From Clostridium puniceum (lineage in GTDB: Bacteria; Bacillota; Clostridia; Clostridiales; Clostridiaceae): DNA of 39,200 nucleotides. The notes under the pieces were generated by a model. It saw only the letters and a list, made by a program, of their open reading frames with translations. It ran no database searches and was not told the DNA's origin. Of the stretch, positions 16,048 to 25,208 are shown piece by piece (the first letter of the stretch is position 1; every line of letters begins with the position of its first letter). The stretch lies in NCBI RefSeq assembly GCF_002006345.1, contig NZ_LZZM01000200.1:1-39200 (forward strand). Direction: 5' to 3'. The position numbers and the translations under genes are program-made.

Positions 16048-16647
16048 CTATTCTAAAATAGATGAATTTAATCTTTCACAGTATCTTTTGAATTTTAATT
16101 CCCAGGATACTGCTTTTTTTAAGTTTACTTTTTTTATTCCTTTTAAAAATTTTTCTAATACTCCTATTTTATTTAATCCCTTCATTAAATGTCTTGGATA
16201 ATCAACCTTCCTTGTATAAGCTTTTTTAGGATCTATTATCATTAGACTCTCATTACTTAAAACATAAATATCTTTGCATCTAATATCAAGTCTCTTAAAT
16301 CTAAGTCTTTCAAATTCTAATAATAAATCAAATATATTTTTGATTAACATTTCACTTAACCCATTATGTTTTATATATTTATCTAATCTACTTCCTTCTA
16401 CTAAATCTCTTATTACATATAACCTCCCTTTTTTATATAAGCGTGGAAAATATTTAGATCCATTTGTTTTAGAAAGGATACCGCCTTCATCATTGCATAC
16501 TTTTTTTCTCAAAAATATTTTAATTACCTTTTTATCTGGTAATTCATAAACTATACCATTATGCCCTTGACCTAGATAATTAGCTTCTCTAAACAATTTT
16601 TCTGTACTTTCATCAAAATCAGCAGAATATGCAAAATTCTTCTTCAT
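16048..16647 (-). CDS. Small protein-kinase-like protein
   Basis: A 199-residue cytoplasmic protein with a reduced kinase fold. It has a glycine-rich loop GQGHNGIVY (26-34), the ATP-anchoring Lys43 in VIKIF, a catalytic-loop-like RLDIRCKDIYV with Asp121, and IDPKKAY with Asp139 in place of DFG. It is shorter than Hanks-type kinases (about 260 residues) and resembles small RIO/Bud32-like or clostridial kinase-like proteins. Lys, both Asp and a possible Glu54 are kept, so catalysis is plausible. The substrate is unknown. It lies between gpmI and eno with its own terminator, so it seems an insertion in the glycolytic cluster. I see no good Shine-Dalgarno before the ATG. Confidence 0.75.
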   Translation of the reverse strand: MKKNFAYSADFDESTEKLFREANYLGQGHNGIVYELPDKKVIKIFLRKKVCNDEGGILSKTNGSKYFPRLYKKGRLYVIRDLVEGSRLDKYIKHNGLSEMLIKNIFDLLLEFERLRFKRLDIRCKDIYVLSNESLMIIDPKKAYTRKVDYPRHLMKGLNKIGVLEKFLKGIKKVNLKKAVSWELKFKRYCERLNSSILE

Positions 16648-17077
16648 ACTATCAATCCTAAATCTTTTTTATAAATATATTAATTTCAAATTAAATTTAT
16701 GCAATTTCCTAATAAATCATTCTCTAACTCTCAACAATTATTGTTTTTATATTAATTAACATAACTTATAATGTTATAAAATAGCTTATTTTTATTAGAA
16801 ACTTATTATAATTTTATCCATCAATTATAATATTTAAACTTTCTTTATAAACAAATTTAATATATTTCCTGTATAATTTTTTAATTAGCTAAATTGGTTT
16901 AGTATTTTAATGTTCACATTATCTGTAAACATATCTAATTAAAATAATTATCATATTTTAGACAAATTTCTAATTTTTATTTACAGTCAATTAAATCCTA
17001 ATGTTTCAGTTTTTATTATTAGTTATATGCATTCAGATTAACTACCCAATAATAATTTTACATTTTAACTTAAAAAA
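16648..17077. other. Intergenic region upstream of the kinase-like gene
   Basis: A 430-base, very AT-rich gap with stop codons in all frames. I find no ORF, clear repeat or convincing promoter. The gpmI terminator adjoins its right end. Confidence 0.4.
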
Positions 17078-17106
17078 CCTCAAAATAATTTAAAATTATT
17101 TTGAGG
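17078..17106 (-). terminator. gpmI terminator
   Basis: CCTCAAAATAATTT, one A, then its exact complement form a 14-bp stem at 17078-17106. Plus-strand AAAAAA just before it gives a minus-strand U-tract. It lies 29 bases after the gpmI stop. Confidence 0.88.
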
Positions 17107-17135
17107 CTATAAATCTTCAAATATTGTTTAAAATA

Positions 17136-18674
17136 TTATTTGCTTACTATTAAGTTTTCTCCAGTCATCTCAGCAGGAACTTCAAGTCCTAATTGAGTTA
17201 ACATTGTTGGTGCAATATCAGCAAGCTTTCCAGGATTTAATTTCTTATTTTCAGTGTGATTTGACACCCAAGTAAATGGTACTGGATGAGTAGTATGAGC
17301 TGTAAATGGATTTCCTGTTGAAAAATCTATCATAGTTTCAGCATTACCATGATCCGCAGTAATAAACACACAGCCATCTTTTTCTAAAACTTTATTTACA
17401 ATGTTTCCTACACATTCATCAACTGCTTCTATTGCTTTAACAGCAGCTTGAACTACTCCTGTATGACCAACCATATCTGGATTAGCAAAGTTTAATATTA
17501 TCATGTCATATTTATCACTATCTAGTCTGTTTAATAATTCTTCTGTTACTTCATAAGCACTCATTTCTGGTTTTAAATCATAAGTTGCAACCTTTGGTGA
17601 AGGAATCACTTTTCTGTCTTCGCCTGGATTTTCTTTTTCTACTCCACCATTAAAGAAGAAAGTAACATGAGCATATTTTTCAGTTTCAGCAATTCTTAAT
17701 TGATTTAATCCCTTGCTGCTTACATATTCACCAAGTGTATTAGTTAAAGTTTGTGGACTATATGCAACATTTACACCTTCTAAAGTCTTATCGTATTGAG
17801 TCATTGTTACAAAAGTAAGATTTAGAGTTTCTCTCTTAAATCCAGCAAATTCTTTATCATTAATAGCTCTAGTGATTTCTCTAGCTCTATCCGGTCTAAA
17901 GTTAAAAAATAGAACTGAATCTCCATTTTTAATGTTAGTAATTGCACTGCCATCTTTAGTTATTACTGTTGGTAATACAAATTCGTCAGTTTTATTGTCA
18001 TGATATGATTTTTGAATTGCTTCTACTGCACTATTTGCAGTTTCACCTTTACCTAAAACTAATGCATTATAGGCAAGTTCAACTCTTTCCCATCTGTTAT
18101 CTCTATCCATTGCATAATATCGACCACTTACAGTTGCAATTTTACCCACACCAACTTCAGCCATCATTGCTTCAGTTTTTTCTATAAAATCTTTACCTGA
18201 TGAAGGTGGTACATCTCTTCCATCCATAAACGCATGAACATAAACATTTTGAACACCTTCTCTTTTAGCAAATTCTAAAATACCTCTTAGATGATCTATG
18301 TGTGAATGAACTCCACCATCTGATAACAATCCCATTAAATGAAGTGCTGAATCACTCTTTTTAGCATTTTCCATTGCTAATTTAATAGCTTTATTTTCAA
18401 AAAAGTCTCCATCAGATATTGCTTTTGTTATTCTTGTTAATTCCTGATATACTATTCTACCAGAACCAATATTTAAATGCCCTACTTCTGAGTTACCCAT
18501 TTGCCCTTCTGGCAATCCAACTGCTAATCCACTTGCTTGTAATTCTGTAGTTGGATATTGTTCAAAGAATTTATCTAAATTTGGTTTTTTGGCTAAACTT
18601 ACAGCGTTTCCTTCTGATTTTGGTGCATTTCCAAAACCATCTAATATCATCAACATAACTGGTTTTTTTGACAT
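17136..18674 (-). CDS. gpmI: 2,3-bisphosphoglycerate-independent phosphoglycerate mutase
   Basis: Manganese-dependent enzyme that interconverts 3- and 2-phosphoglycerate. The 512-residue length is typical. The alkaline-phosphatase-superfamily metal site is visible: Asp12 in LDGFGNAP, the nucleophile Ser62 in GQMGNSEVGHLNIGSGR, plus NFANPDMVGHTG and TADHGNAE in the C-terminal half. GGAGG lies a suitable distance before the ATG. It is separated from eno by the kinase-like gene and from tpiA by the amylase. It has its own terminator and a 407-base upstream gap, so it is probably transcribed from its own promoter here rather than only from the cggR promoter. Confidence 0.98.
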   Translation of the reverse strand: MSKKPVMLMILDGFGNAPKSEGNAVSLAKKPNLDKFFEQYPTTELQASGLAVGLPEGQMGNSEVGHLNIGSGRIVYQELTRITKAISDGDFFENKAIKLAMENAKKSDSALHLMGLLSDGGVHSHIDHLRGILEFAKREGVQNVYVHAFMDGRDVPPSSGKDFIEKTEAMMAEVGVGKIATVSGRYYAMDRDNRWERVELAYNALVLGKGETANSAVEAIQKSYHDNKTDEFVLPTVITKDGSAITNIKNGDSVLFFNFRPDRAREITRAINDKEFAGFKRETLNLTFVTMTQYDKTLEGVNVAYSPQTLTNTLGEYVSSKGLNQLRIAETEKYAHVTFFFNGGVEKENPGEDRKVIPSPKVATYDLKPEMSAYEVTEELLNRLDSDKYDMIILNFANPDMVGHTGVVQAAVKAIEAVDECVGNIVNKVLEKDGCVFITADHGNAETMIDFSTGNPFTAHTTHPVPFTWVSNHTENKKLNPGKLADIAPTMLTQLGLEVPAEMTGENLIVSK

Positions 18675-19025
18675 CTTTCATCCCTCCAAATTTTGTTAAA
18701 ATCATAATATACATGCTAATTATTTTATGTCTAAACCAATATTTAAACTTAATAATTATATCTAGATTTCATTAGAACTCATATATATTAAATATTATCA
18801 TTTATTTAATTTCCATATCATTAATCATATAAATTATATTATTTTTTTTCATTTATTGCAACTTATAAACTCTAAAAGTGAAATTTCTAACAAAGAATTT
18901 AATTAGTGATTTCACTTTATAATCTGTATATAAAAACTTTTCCTGCTATAGCTATTTAATATTCTTTATACTTCATAATAAACTTATTATAAAGTTTTAC
19001 TTATTAGACAATCGCCTCTAAAAAT
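18675..19025. other. gpmI upstream region with an inverted repeat
   Basis: An AT-rich gap without ORFs. AAAGTGAAAT (18875-18884) and ATTTCACTTT (18909-18918) form a 10-bp inverted repeat with a 24-base spacer, about 200 bases upstream of gpmI. It could be an operator or a leader hairpin. There is no U-tract. Confidence 0.45.
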
Positions 19026-19073
19026 AATATGAGTGTATCAAAAAGATTTTCAAAATTTTGATACACTCATATT
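19026..19073. terminator. Alpha-amylase terminator
   Basis: Arms 19026-19043 and 19056-19073 form a perfect 18-bp stem with a 12-base loop, directly after the amylase stop codon at 19082. Confidence 0.82.
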
Positions 19074-19081
19074 TAAACTAG

Positions 19082-22000
19082 TTAATACAGATATTTTGTA
19101 TCTGTACCAATTTTTCCTGGTGCAGAATTATTGGGTTCATCAAGTACAAACACTCTTAAATTTCCTTTTCCACTGCAAGCAGCCTTTAAAGTTCCATTAG
19201 TCACATTTATAATTTGTCCAGTAACTGCATCAACATATTTCCCATTTGGAATATTAGTGAAAGTTGCATTACCAGATATGGTTATCAATGCAAAGCTATC
19301 AACTCCACTAGATACATCAGTATATCTTCTCTTAAATGACATTCCATCTCCAGTTACATTCTGTACTGAATATTCTCCCATTTGAAGTGCTGGTACAGCT
19401 CTTCTAATTCTATTTAATCTTATAATATGTTGTGCTAATGGGTAATTAAGAGTATCCGCCATTGTACCTGTAGCATTTGAATACACTCCATAGTCAGTGG
19501 TTTGTACATTACCCTGAATTTTGTCTCCAAAATATGCTCTACCTGTCTCGCTTAATGGAGCATTAGGACCTACATCTATTGGTTTACCCTTTTGGAATTC
19601 AATTTCACTTCCATACAATATAGTAGGTATTCCTCTAAATGTAAATATTAAGCTTAGATTTTCTGCCCAAACATCCTGTCCTAATGAAAAACGTTGGTTC
19701 TCAGGGGCACCATCTGGAGCATAATCATGAGAATCAACATAAGTTACATTCCAAGTTGCATCATTATAAGCAGAATCCCCATCTATAGCAACTCTGAATG
19801 CATCTCTCGCATTTGCAAAATTCCAGTGCATTGGAAAGTCTATTACGTCAAGTCCAGATTTCTTAGAATAATCCGGTATGTGGTATGTGTTTCCATTTAA
19901 TATAGCATTTGTACTAGTTGGTTGACCTACTGTACTACTATTATCATTGTAATTTTGAAGTGTACTAGCTTCGTTAGTTACTCTGTCCCCCCATGGGTAG
20001 TTCTTTGATTCCTTCCATGTGTAAAAAGGCACTGATATTGCCGGAGTATCATGGTTCCATACTTCTCTCACTCTAGTACATGCCTCTCCAAACATGTAAA
20101 AGCCTTCTCCTCCAGCAGCCTTTAGCTGAGGTATAAATTCATTATTGAAAGTTAATCTAGATACATGCTTAACAGTATCAATTCTAAAAGAATCTACCCC
20201 CATATCTATATATTTCTTGTATGAATCCACTAAATATTTAGAAACTGTCGGATTTTCAGTATTCAAATCAACACAGTCCCCTGCAATTTGACCAGTTTGG
20301 ACCGAATAACTTTCCCAACTTAAGCTTTTTTCATGATGATAAATATGATTTGGATCATTAGAATCTTCTTTCATTGCATTTATTCTAGTTGAATATTGCA
20401 GTGCTGGTGTTAATGTATCATAATTTGAAGGTAATAATGGTGAAAGAATATTTTTTAATGAACTAGCTGCAGTATCATTTAAAGAAGTTGGTGCAACTCT
20501 ATTAAATAAAGGAAATAAATTCTCTTCTCCAAAGTTACTTGTATGATTTAAAACTATATCTTGAATTACTTTTAATCCTTTAGAATGTGCTGCTATAATA
20601 AATTTTTGATATGCTTCTTCTGCAGATGCATCGTATCTAGTTTTATATCTAGGATCGATTTCATTAAAGTTTATAGCATGATATCCATGATAATCATATC
20701 CACTAGCATTTTTAACTGGAGGCGTTACCCAAATAGCTGAAAAGCCTAAAGCTTTAATGTAATCAAGCTTTTCTGTAAGACCTAAGAAATCTCCTCTCCA
20801 AGCTGGATCAGTATCTGGATTTTTTGCTTGAGCATCATCCCACCCGTGTACATTGTTTGATGGATCACCATCATAAAATCTTGGTGTAATTACAAAGTAT
20901 ATAGTTTCTTTTCTAAAATCTACATTATCAGGAGTATTTCCAATATTATATATAAAATGGTTTTCTGTCGTATTTCCTGCTTCATCTACTGTAATTGTAT
21001 ATATATGAGTAAATTTATCCACATGTATCGCTTGTCCCTTATATAAATAGTTATCATTTATATAAGGGGCAGTACCGTTAGTAGTAAAATATAGTTTAGG
21101 TGTACTATCTTTATTATCACTTACCGTTAAAATAACATCCTTTGCTGTTGCATATCGTCCTGCTGGCACATTAGCTGTAACTGTTGGCGGTATAACATCT
21201 TGTCCTAAGAGATAACTAAAAGTATATATTTTTGATTTATTATTACTATTATCAATAGCTATCGCTTTTATTGTAGTATCTTTAGTTATTTTTATACTGC
21301 CAGTATACAAATTATCTCCTACTATTGGATCTGTTCCATCAATTGTATAATAAATTTTTGGATTCGTATCCACATTATCATTTACAGTCAATATTACCTC
21401 CAGAGATGTTCCACCTATCTTTCCTGAATCTGGTGATGCAGTTATAATGGGTACTGTAGTATCAATTCTTGGGTCCTTATCACTCCATACATTATTACTA
21501 TAATACCATATTCCAGAGCTTCTACTTAAATCACTAGTCTTAGAACCAGAACCATTATTAAAGATTAAATTTGTTGATGTTGCTCCATTAAAAATATAAC
21601 TATACCATCCATTGCCTTCAGAAGCCATGTCTACACCTGGCCAAGAAATTGGTGGTACTGATGGCACTGTAGACCAATAATATATTTTAGCAGTTGACCA
21701 TGGTGATTGAAAATATACTTTTATAGAATTTTTTGAAATCTCACTTATATTTATTGTTTTCTGAGTTGTTAACATTCCTTTAGAAGCTGTAACTGTTACA
21801 CTTCCTTTTTTAAGCGCAGTTACACTTACACTCTTCCCAGAATTTGTAGATAAATCTGCTAATGTTGAATCACTGATACTCCAATTCAGATCTTCTTGTT
21901 TTTCTGATCCATCACTATAAGTTACAATAGACGTTAGTACAATAGATTCACCTATTGTTGCAGAAGAAGATGAATTTATAGCGATCGATTTAATCATAAC

Positions 22001-22390
22001 TTGCTCAGGATTTTGTGTATACATTTGTCCATCTTTATACCAGCTCTCAGTAGTTACAGCAAAACCTGGTTTTCCTGCTCCCGGCACTTGAATACCTGAA
22101 CCATCGTTAAAGATAACGTTTGCATCGGATAGCCCAGTAATCGTATAAGTATACCAATCACTACCCTCTGAAGTCATTCCCGTTCCAGGCCAACTTGGTA
22201 CAGTAGTGTTGTTACTATAATAATAAATATTAACTTTACTCCAGTCAGCAGGCTTTTTACAATGAATTATTAAATTTGGTGTAGCAGCAAAAGCTACTTG
22301 AGTGTTTATGGGACAACTTTCTGTAATAATTACAGATAAAAACATAGCCATTATAAAAAGACTAAGCTTTTCAAAAAAACATTTTTTCAA
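19082..22390 (-). CDS. Secreted modular alpha-amylase (GH13) with starch-binding modules
   Basis: Extracellular starch-degrading enzyme of about 1102 residues. Numbering is from TTG 22390, which lies 8 bases after AGGAGG; an upstream in-frame TTG at 22408 overlaps that site. A signal peptide ends near AFA-A (about residue 35). Then come a CBM26-like starch-binding module (about 38-126), a Big2 Ig-like domain (131-216), a second CBM26-like module (221-307), two chitobiase/hexosaminidase C-terminal-type domains (312-394 and 401-483), a GH13 catalytic barrel (about 495-1000) and a C-terminal beta domain. Catalytic residues: nucleophile Asp738 in FRIDTVKH, acid Glu769 in YMFGEA, Asp889 in YVDSHD. 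It sits inside the glycolytic cluster with its own upstream region, a cre-like site and a terminator. Pullulanase-type side activity is possible. Confidence 0.93.
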   Translation of the reverse strand: MKKCFFEKLSLFIMAMFLSVIITESCPINTQVAFAATPNLIIHCKKPADWSKVNIYYYSNNTTVPSWPGTGMTSEGSDWYTYTITGLSDANVIFNDGSGIQVPGAGKPGFAVTTESWYKDGQMYTQNPEQVMIKSIAINSSSSATIGESIVLTSIVTYSDGSEKQEDLNWSISDSTLADLSTNSGKSVSVTALKKGSVTVTASKGMLTTQKTINISEISKNSIKVYFQSPWSTAKIYYWSTVPSVPPISWPGVDMASEGNGWYSYIFNGATSTNLIFNNGSGSKTSDLSRSSGIWYYSNNVWSDKDPRIDTTVPIITASPDSGKIGGTSLEVILTVNDNVDTNPKIYYTIDGTDPIVGDNLYTGSIKITKDTTIKAIAIDNSNNKSKIYTFSYLLGQDVIPPTVTANVPAGRYATAKDVILTVSDNKDSTPKLYFTTNGTAPYINDNYLYKGQAIHVDKFTHIYTITVDEAGNTTENHFIYNIGNTPDNVDFRKETIYFVITPRFYDGDPSNNVHGWDDAQAKNPDTDPAWRGDFLGLTEKLDYIKALGFSAIWVTPPVKNASGYDYHGYHAINFNEIDPRYKTRYDASAEEAYQKFIIAAHSKGLKVIQDIVLNHTSNFGEENLFPLFNRVAPTSLNDTAASSLKNILSPLLPSNYDTLTPALQYSTRINAMKEDSNDPNHIYHHEKSLSWESYSVQTGQIAGDCVDLNTENPTVSKYLVDSYKKYIDMGVDSFRIDTVKHVSRLTFNNEFIPQLKAAGGEGFYMFGEACTRVREVWNHDTPAISVPFYTWKESKNYPWGDRVTNEASTLQNYNDNSSTVGQPTSTNAILNGNTYHIPDYSKKSGLDVIDFPMHWNFANARDAFRVAIDGDSAYNDATWNVTYVDSHDYAPDGAPENQRFSLGQDVWAENLSLIFTFRGIPTILYGSEIEFQKGKPIDVGPNAPLSETGRAYFGDKIQGNVQTTDYGVYSNATGTMADTLNYPLAQHIIRLNRIRRAVPALQMGEYSVQNVTGDGMSFKRRYTDVSSGVDSFALITISGNATFTNIPNGKYVDAVTGQIINVTNGTLKAACSGKGNLRVFVLDEPNNSAPGKIGTDTKYLY

Positions 22391-22841
22391 TATAATTTCC
22401 TCCTTCAAATTTTCTATTTTATTAGCTTATATAAAAAATTGTTTGTCTCATTTCTTAGAAAATATATTAACCATGATTAGAACCTAAAATATCTCCCTTG
22501 AAAAGTAAAACAACAATGAACAAAGCAAATCAGCATTTTGCATTATAACTTGTTTGACTATATAAACCTAAATTTTATATTTCATTTATACAAATATAAA
22601 AATAAAAACTTCTTCTTCGCAATCGCTTGCATAATTGCCATTATTAATTTATGAAAAATATATAAATTAATGATTTATTAATAAATTTATCATAAAAATT
22701 TGTTTAATCATTCCACTAAACGTTAGATTATTTGTTGTATTTATAAATTTATTTATATGATTATAAATAAATTTAACCACTTTTTAATATTATTAACCTC
22801 TATTGAATAATTTACCATAAATATTATTAACTGTCTACAAA
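22391..22841 (-). other. Long upstream region of the alpha-amylase gene
   Basis: About 450 AT-rich bases between the amylase start and the tpiA terminator, without ORFs. It contains the cre-like site at 22618-22632. A possible promoter overlaps it: TTGCGA, 18 bases, TATATT. Its size suggests independent regulation of the amylase. Confidence 0.45.
22618..22632 (-). promoter_or_regulatory. Candidate CcpA cre site for the alpha-amylase
   Basis: Minus-strand ATGCAAGCGATTGCG matches the cre consensus WTGNAANCGNWNNCW at all fixed positions except the last, and has the palindromic core GCAAGCGATTGC. It lies about 230 bases upstream of the amylase start and overlaps a possible -35 box. Carbon catabolite repression of amylases through CcpA is well known in Firmicutes. 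Confidence 0.5.
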
Positions 22842-22894
22842 AAATTGAACTAAATTACTAAGTAGTTGTTTACTTTTGCAATTTAGTTCAATTT
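22842..22894 (-). terminator. tpiA terminator
   Basis: AAATTGAACTAAATT (22842-22856) pairs perfectly with 22880-22894. An inner stem (AAGTA/TACTT) extends the hairpin. The A-run at 22839-22844 gives a U-tract on the minus strand. It marks the end of the cggR-gap-pgk-tpiA unit. Confidence 0.82.
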
Positions 22895-22932
22895 AACCTA
22901 TTTTTAATCTTTTGTTTTAGTATTTATGTTTA

Positions 22933-23676
22933 TTAATAATTGACTATTGAAGAAAAATCGGATGCAACTAAGCTAGCTCCACCAACTAATGCTCCATCTA
23001 TATCAGACATTTCCATTTGAGCTTTTATTGTGTTTGGTTTAACTGATCCACCATATTGAATTCTTACTTTATCAGCAACTTCTCCATACATTTCAGCAAC
23101 CATAGTTCTTATTGCTTTAATTGTTTCATTAGCTTGTTCATCAGTAGCAGTTTTACCTGTTCCTATTGCCCAAATTGGTTCATAAGCAATAACAAGTTTT
23201 TCTACTTGTTCATTAGTTAATCCAGCTATATCAACTTTTATTTGAGCTTCTATAACTGTATTAGTAGTTCCATTTTCTCTTTGTTCTAAAGACTCTCCAC
23301 AACAAAGAATTGGAGTAATGTTGTGTTCAAAAGCTTTTTTAACTTTTTTGTTTAATGCTTCATCAGTTTCATTGAAATATTCTCTTCTTTCACTGTGTCC
23401 TAAAACAACATATTCAATTCCCATAGCTTCTAACATTCCTGGAGAAACTTCTCCTGTAAATGCTCCACTTTCTTCAAAGTGCATATTTTGTGCAGCAACC
23501 TTTATGTTTGACCCAATTACAGCTTTTTTAACAGCATCTAAACATACAAAAGTAGGACATACAACTACATCACATGTAGCATCTTTAACCAATGGTTTTA
23601 ATTCTTCTACCATTTTAACTGCTTCATCAACAGTTTTGTTCATTTTCCAGTTTCCAGCAATAATTGCTTTTCTCAT
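22933..23676 (-). CDS. tpiA: Triosephosphate isomerase
   Basis: Interconverts dihydroxyacetone phosphate and glyceraldehyde 3-phosphate. The protein of 247 residues starts at ATG 23676, correctly spaced after GAGGTGG. An in-frame GTG at 23685 lies within that ribosome-binding site. Catalytic residues are visible: Lys11 in GNWKMN, His94 in VLGHSERRE and Glu166 in AYEPIWAIGTG, plus the phosphate-binding GGSVKPN near the C-terminus. It is the last gene of the contiguous cggR-gap-pgk-tpiA block, 224 bases after pgk, and is followed by a strong terminator. The normally following gpmI is displaced by the amylase. Confidence 0.98.
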   Translation of the reverse strand: MRKAIIAGNWKMNKTVDEAVKMVEELKPLVKDATCDVVVCPTFVCLDAVKKAVIGSNIKVAAQNMHFEESGAFTGEVSPGMLEAMGIEYVVLGHSERREYFNETDEALNKKVKKAFEHNITPILCCGESLEQRENGTTNTVIEAQIKVDIAGLTNEQVEKLVIAYEPIWAIGTGKTATDEQANETIKAIRTMVAEMYGEVADKVRIQYGGSVKPNTIKAQMEMSDIDGALVGGASLVASDFSSIVNY

Positions 23677-23733
23677 TATATCCACCTCATAATTAAAATT
23701 TTAATAAACCAAATGAAATAAAATAACAAACCA

Positions 23734-23759
23734 AAGAAGCTTTTGGCCGAAAGCTTCTT
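23734..23759. promoter_or_regulatory. Intergenic hairpin between pgk and tpiA
   Basis: AAGAAGCTTT (23734-23743) and AAAGCTTCTT (23750-23759) form a perfect 10-bp stem with a 6-base loop. No U-tract follows, so it is more likely an mRNA processing or stability element than a terminator. Confidence 0.5.
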
Positions 23760-23900
23760 CAATGTTTAGAGACATTATCTTTTATATCAATATATAATTT
23801 CTCTAATATATTCTTTTTAGTAATTACTATTTTATTTGTTTAATTTAAGCATTTATCTTATTAATATAATTAATTTTAAATTTATATTTTTATATTAAAA

Positions 23901-25076
23901 TTAATTGTTTAATGCTTCAATTCCTGGTAACACTTTACCTTCTAAGAATTCTAATGATGCTCCACCACCAGTTGAGATATGAGTCATTTTATCTCCGAAT
24001 CCTAAGATATTCACAGCAGCAGCTGAATCTCCACCACCAATTATAGTAGTTGCATCTGCATCTGCCATAGCTTTAGCTACTGCAACTGTTCCCTTATTGT
24101 AGTTTTCGAATTCAAATACACCCATTGGTCCATTCCATATTACAGTTTTAGCATCTTTAACAGCATCCGCATATAAAGCTTCTGTCTTTGGTCCAATATC
24201 TAATCCCATGCTTCCAGTTGGAATATTTTGATCTTCTGTAACTACAGCTTCAACATCTTTGAATTCTGTAGCAACTCTATGATCTACTGGTAATAAGAAT
24301 TTAACACCTTTTTCTTCAGCTTTAGCAACCATCTCTTTAGCATAGTCAAGTCTGTCTTCTTCAACTAATGAAGTTCCGATTTCATATCCTTGAGCTTTTA
24401 AGAATGTGTAAGCCATTCCACCACCAATAATAATTGTGTTAACTTTATCTAAAAGATTGTTTATAACAGCAATTTTGTCAGAAACCTTTGCTCCACCTAA
24501 GATAGCAACAAATGGTCTTACTGGGCTTTCAACAGCATTTCCTAAGAATTTCAATTCTTTTTGAATTAAGTATCCGCATACAGCTGTATCAAGATAATCA
24601 GTAACTCCAACTGTTGAACAGTGAGCTCTATGTGCTGTTCCAAATGCATCATTAACAAATACGTCAGCTAATGAAGCTAATTCTTTAGAGAAATCTGCAA
24701 TATTCTTAGTTTCTTCTTTTCTGCATCTAGTGTTTTCTAATAATACGATGTCTCCATCTTTCATATCAGCAACAGCTTTTTTAGCGTTTTTACCAACAAC
24801 TTCTTCATCTCTAGCAAAAACAACTTCTTTACCTAGCATTTCAGTTAATCTTGTAGCTACTGGAGCTAATGATTTTGAAGCATCTTTCCCTAAATGTGAA
24901 CAAAGAATAACCTTTGCATTATGCTCTACTAAATATTTTATAGTTGGAAGTGCTCCAACTAATCTATTCTCGTCAGTTATAACTCCATCTTTTAATGGTA
25001 CGTTAAAGTCACATCTAACTAAAACTTTCTTTCCATTTACATCGATATCTTCAATTGTTTTCTTATTGAAATCCAT
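23901..25076 (-). CDS. pgk: Phosphoglycerate kinase
   Basis: Transfers phosphate from 1,3-bisphosphoglycerate to ADP, the first ATP-yielding step of glycolysis. The 391-residue protein has typical length. The N-domain substrate motif RCDFNVP (Arg21, Asp23, Asn25), the nucleotide-domain GGAKVSDKI, and the C-terminal GGGDSAAAV are all present. GAGGTG precedes the ATG at good spacing. It lies between gap (132-base gap with two hairpins) and tpiA (224-base gap with one hairpin) and is presumably read from the cggR promoter. Confidence 0.98.
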   Translation of the reverse strand: MDFNKKTIEDIDVNGKKVLVRCDFNVPLKDGVITDENRLVGALPTIKYLVEHNAKVILCSHLGKDASKSLAPVATRLTEMLGKEVVFARDEEVVGKNAKKAVADMKDGDIVLLENTRCRKEETKNIADFSKELASLADVFVNDAFGTAHRAHCSTVGVTDYLDTAVCGYLIQKELKFLGNAVESPVRPFVAILGGAKVSDKIAVINNLLDKVNTIIIGGGMAYTFLKAQGYEIGTSLVEEDRLDYAKEMVAKAEEKGVKFLLPVDHRVATEFKDVEAVVTEDQNIPTGSMGLDIGPKTEALYADAVKDAKTVIWNGPMGVFEFENYNKGTVAVAKAMADADATTIIGGGDSAAAVNILGFGDKMTHISTGGGASLEFLEGKVLPGIEALNN

Positions 25077-25119
25077 TAAAATTCACCTCATAAATTTATT
25101 TTTACGAATATTTTAAAAT

Positions 25120-25189
25120 AGTCTGGCTTTATAGCCTTATACTACAAAACCAGACTTATTCTTTTTAACATAAATTTGCGCGTTATGTT
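25120..25189. promoter_or_regulatory. Two hairpins between gap and pgk
   Basis: AGTCTGG (25120-25126) pairs with CCAGACT (25150-25156), and AACATAA (25167-25173) pairs with TTATGTT (25183-25189). A short pyrimidine run separates them. They lie in the only long gap between gap and pgk. They could set differential mRNA stability or partial termination. Confidence 0.45.
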
Positions 25190-25208
25190 TAAATTAGATT
25201 AATTCAAA

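Noticed and set aside
22391..22408. TTG start for the amylase at 22408
   Set aside because: It is part of the sequence overlapping AGGAGG. Starting at TTG 22390 gives the ribosome-binding site normal spacing and a cleaner signal peptide.
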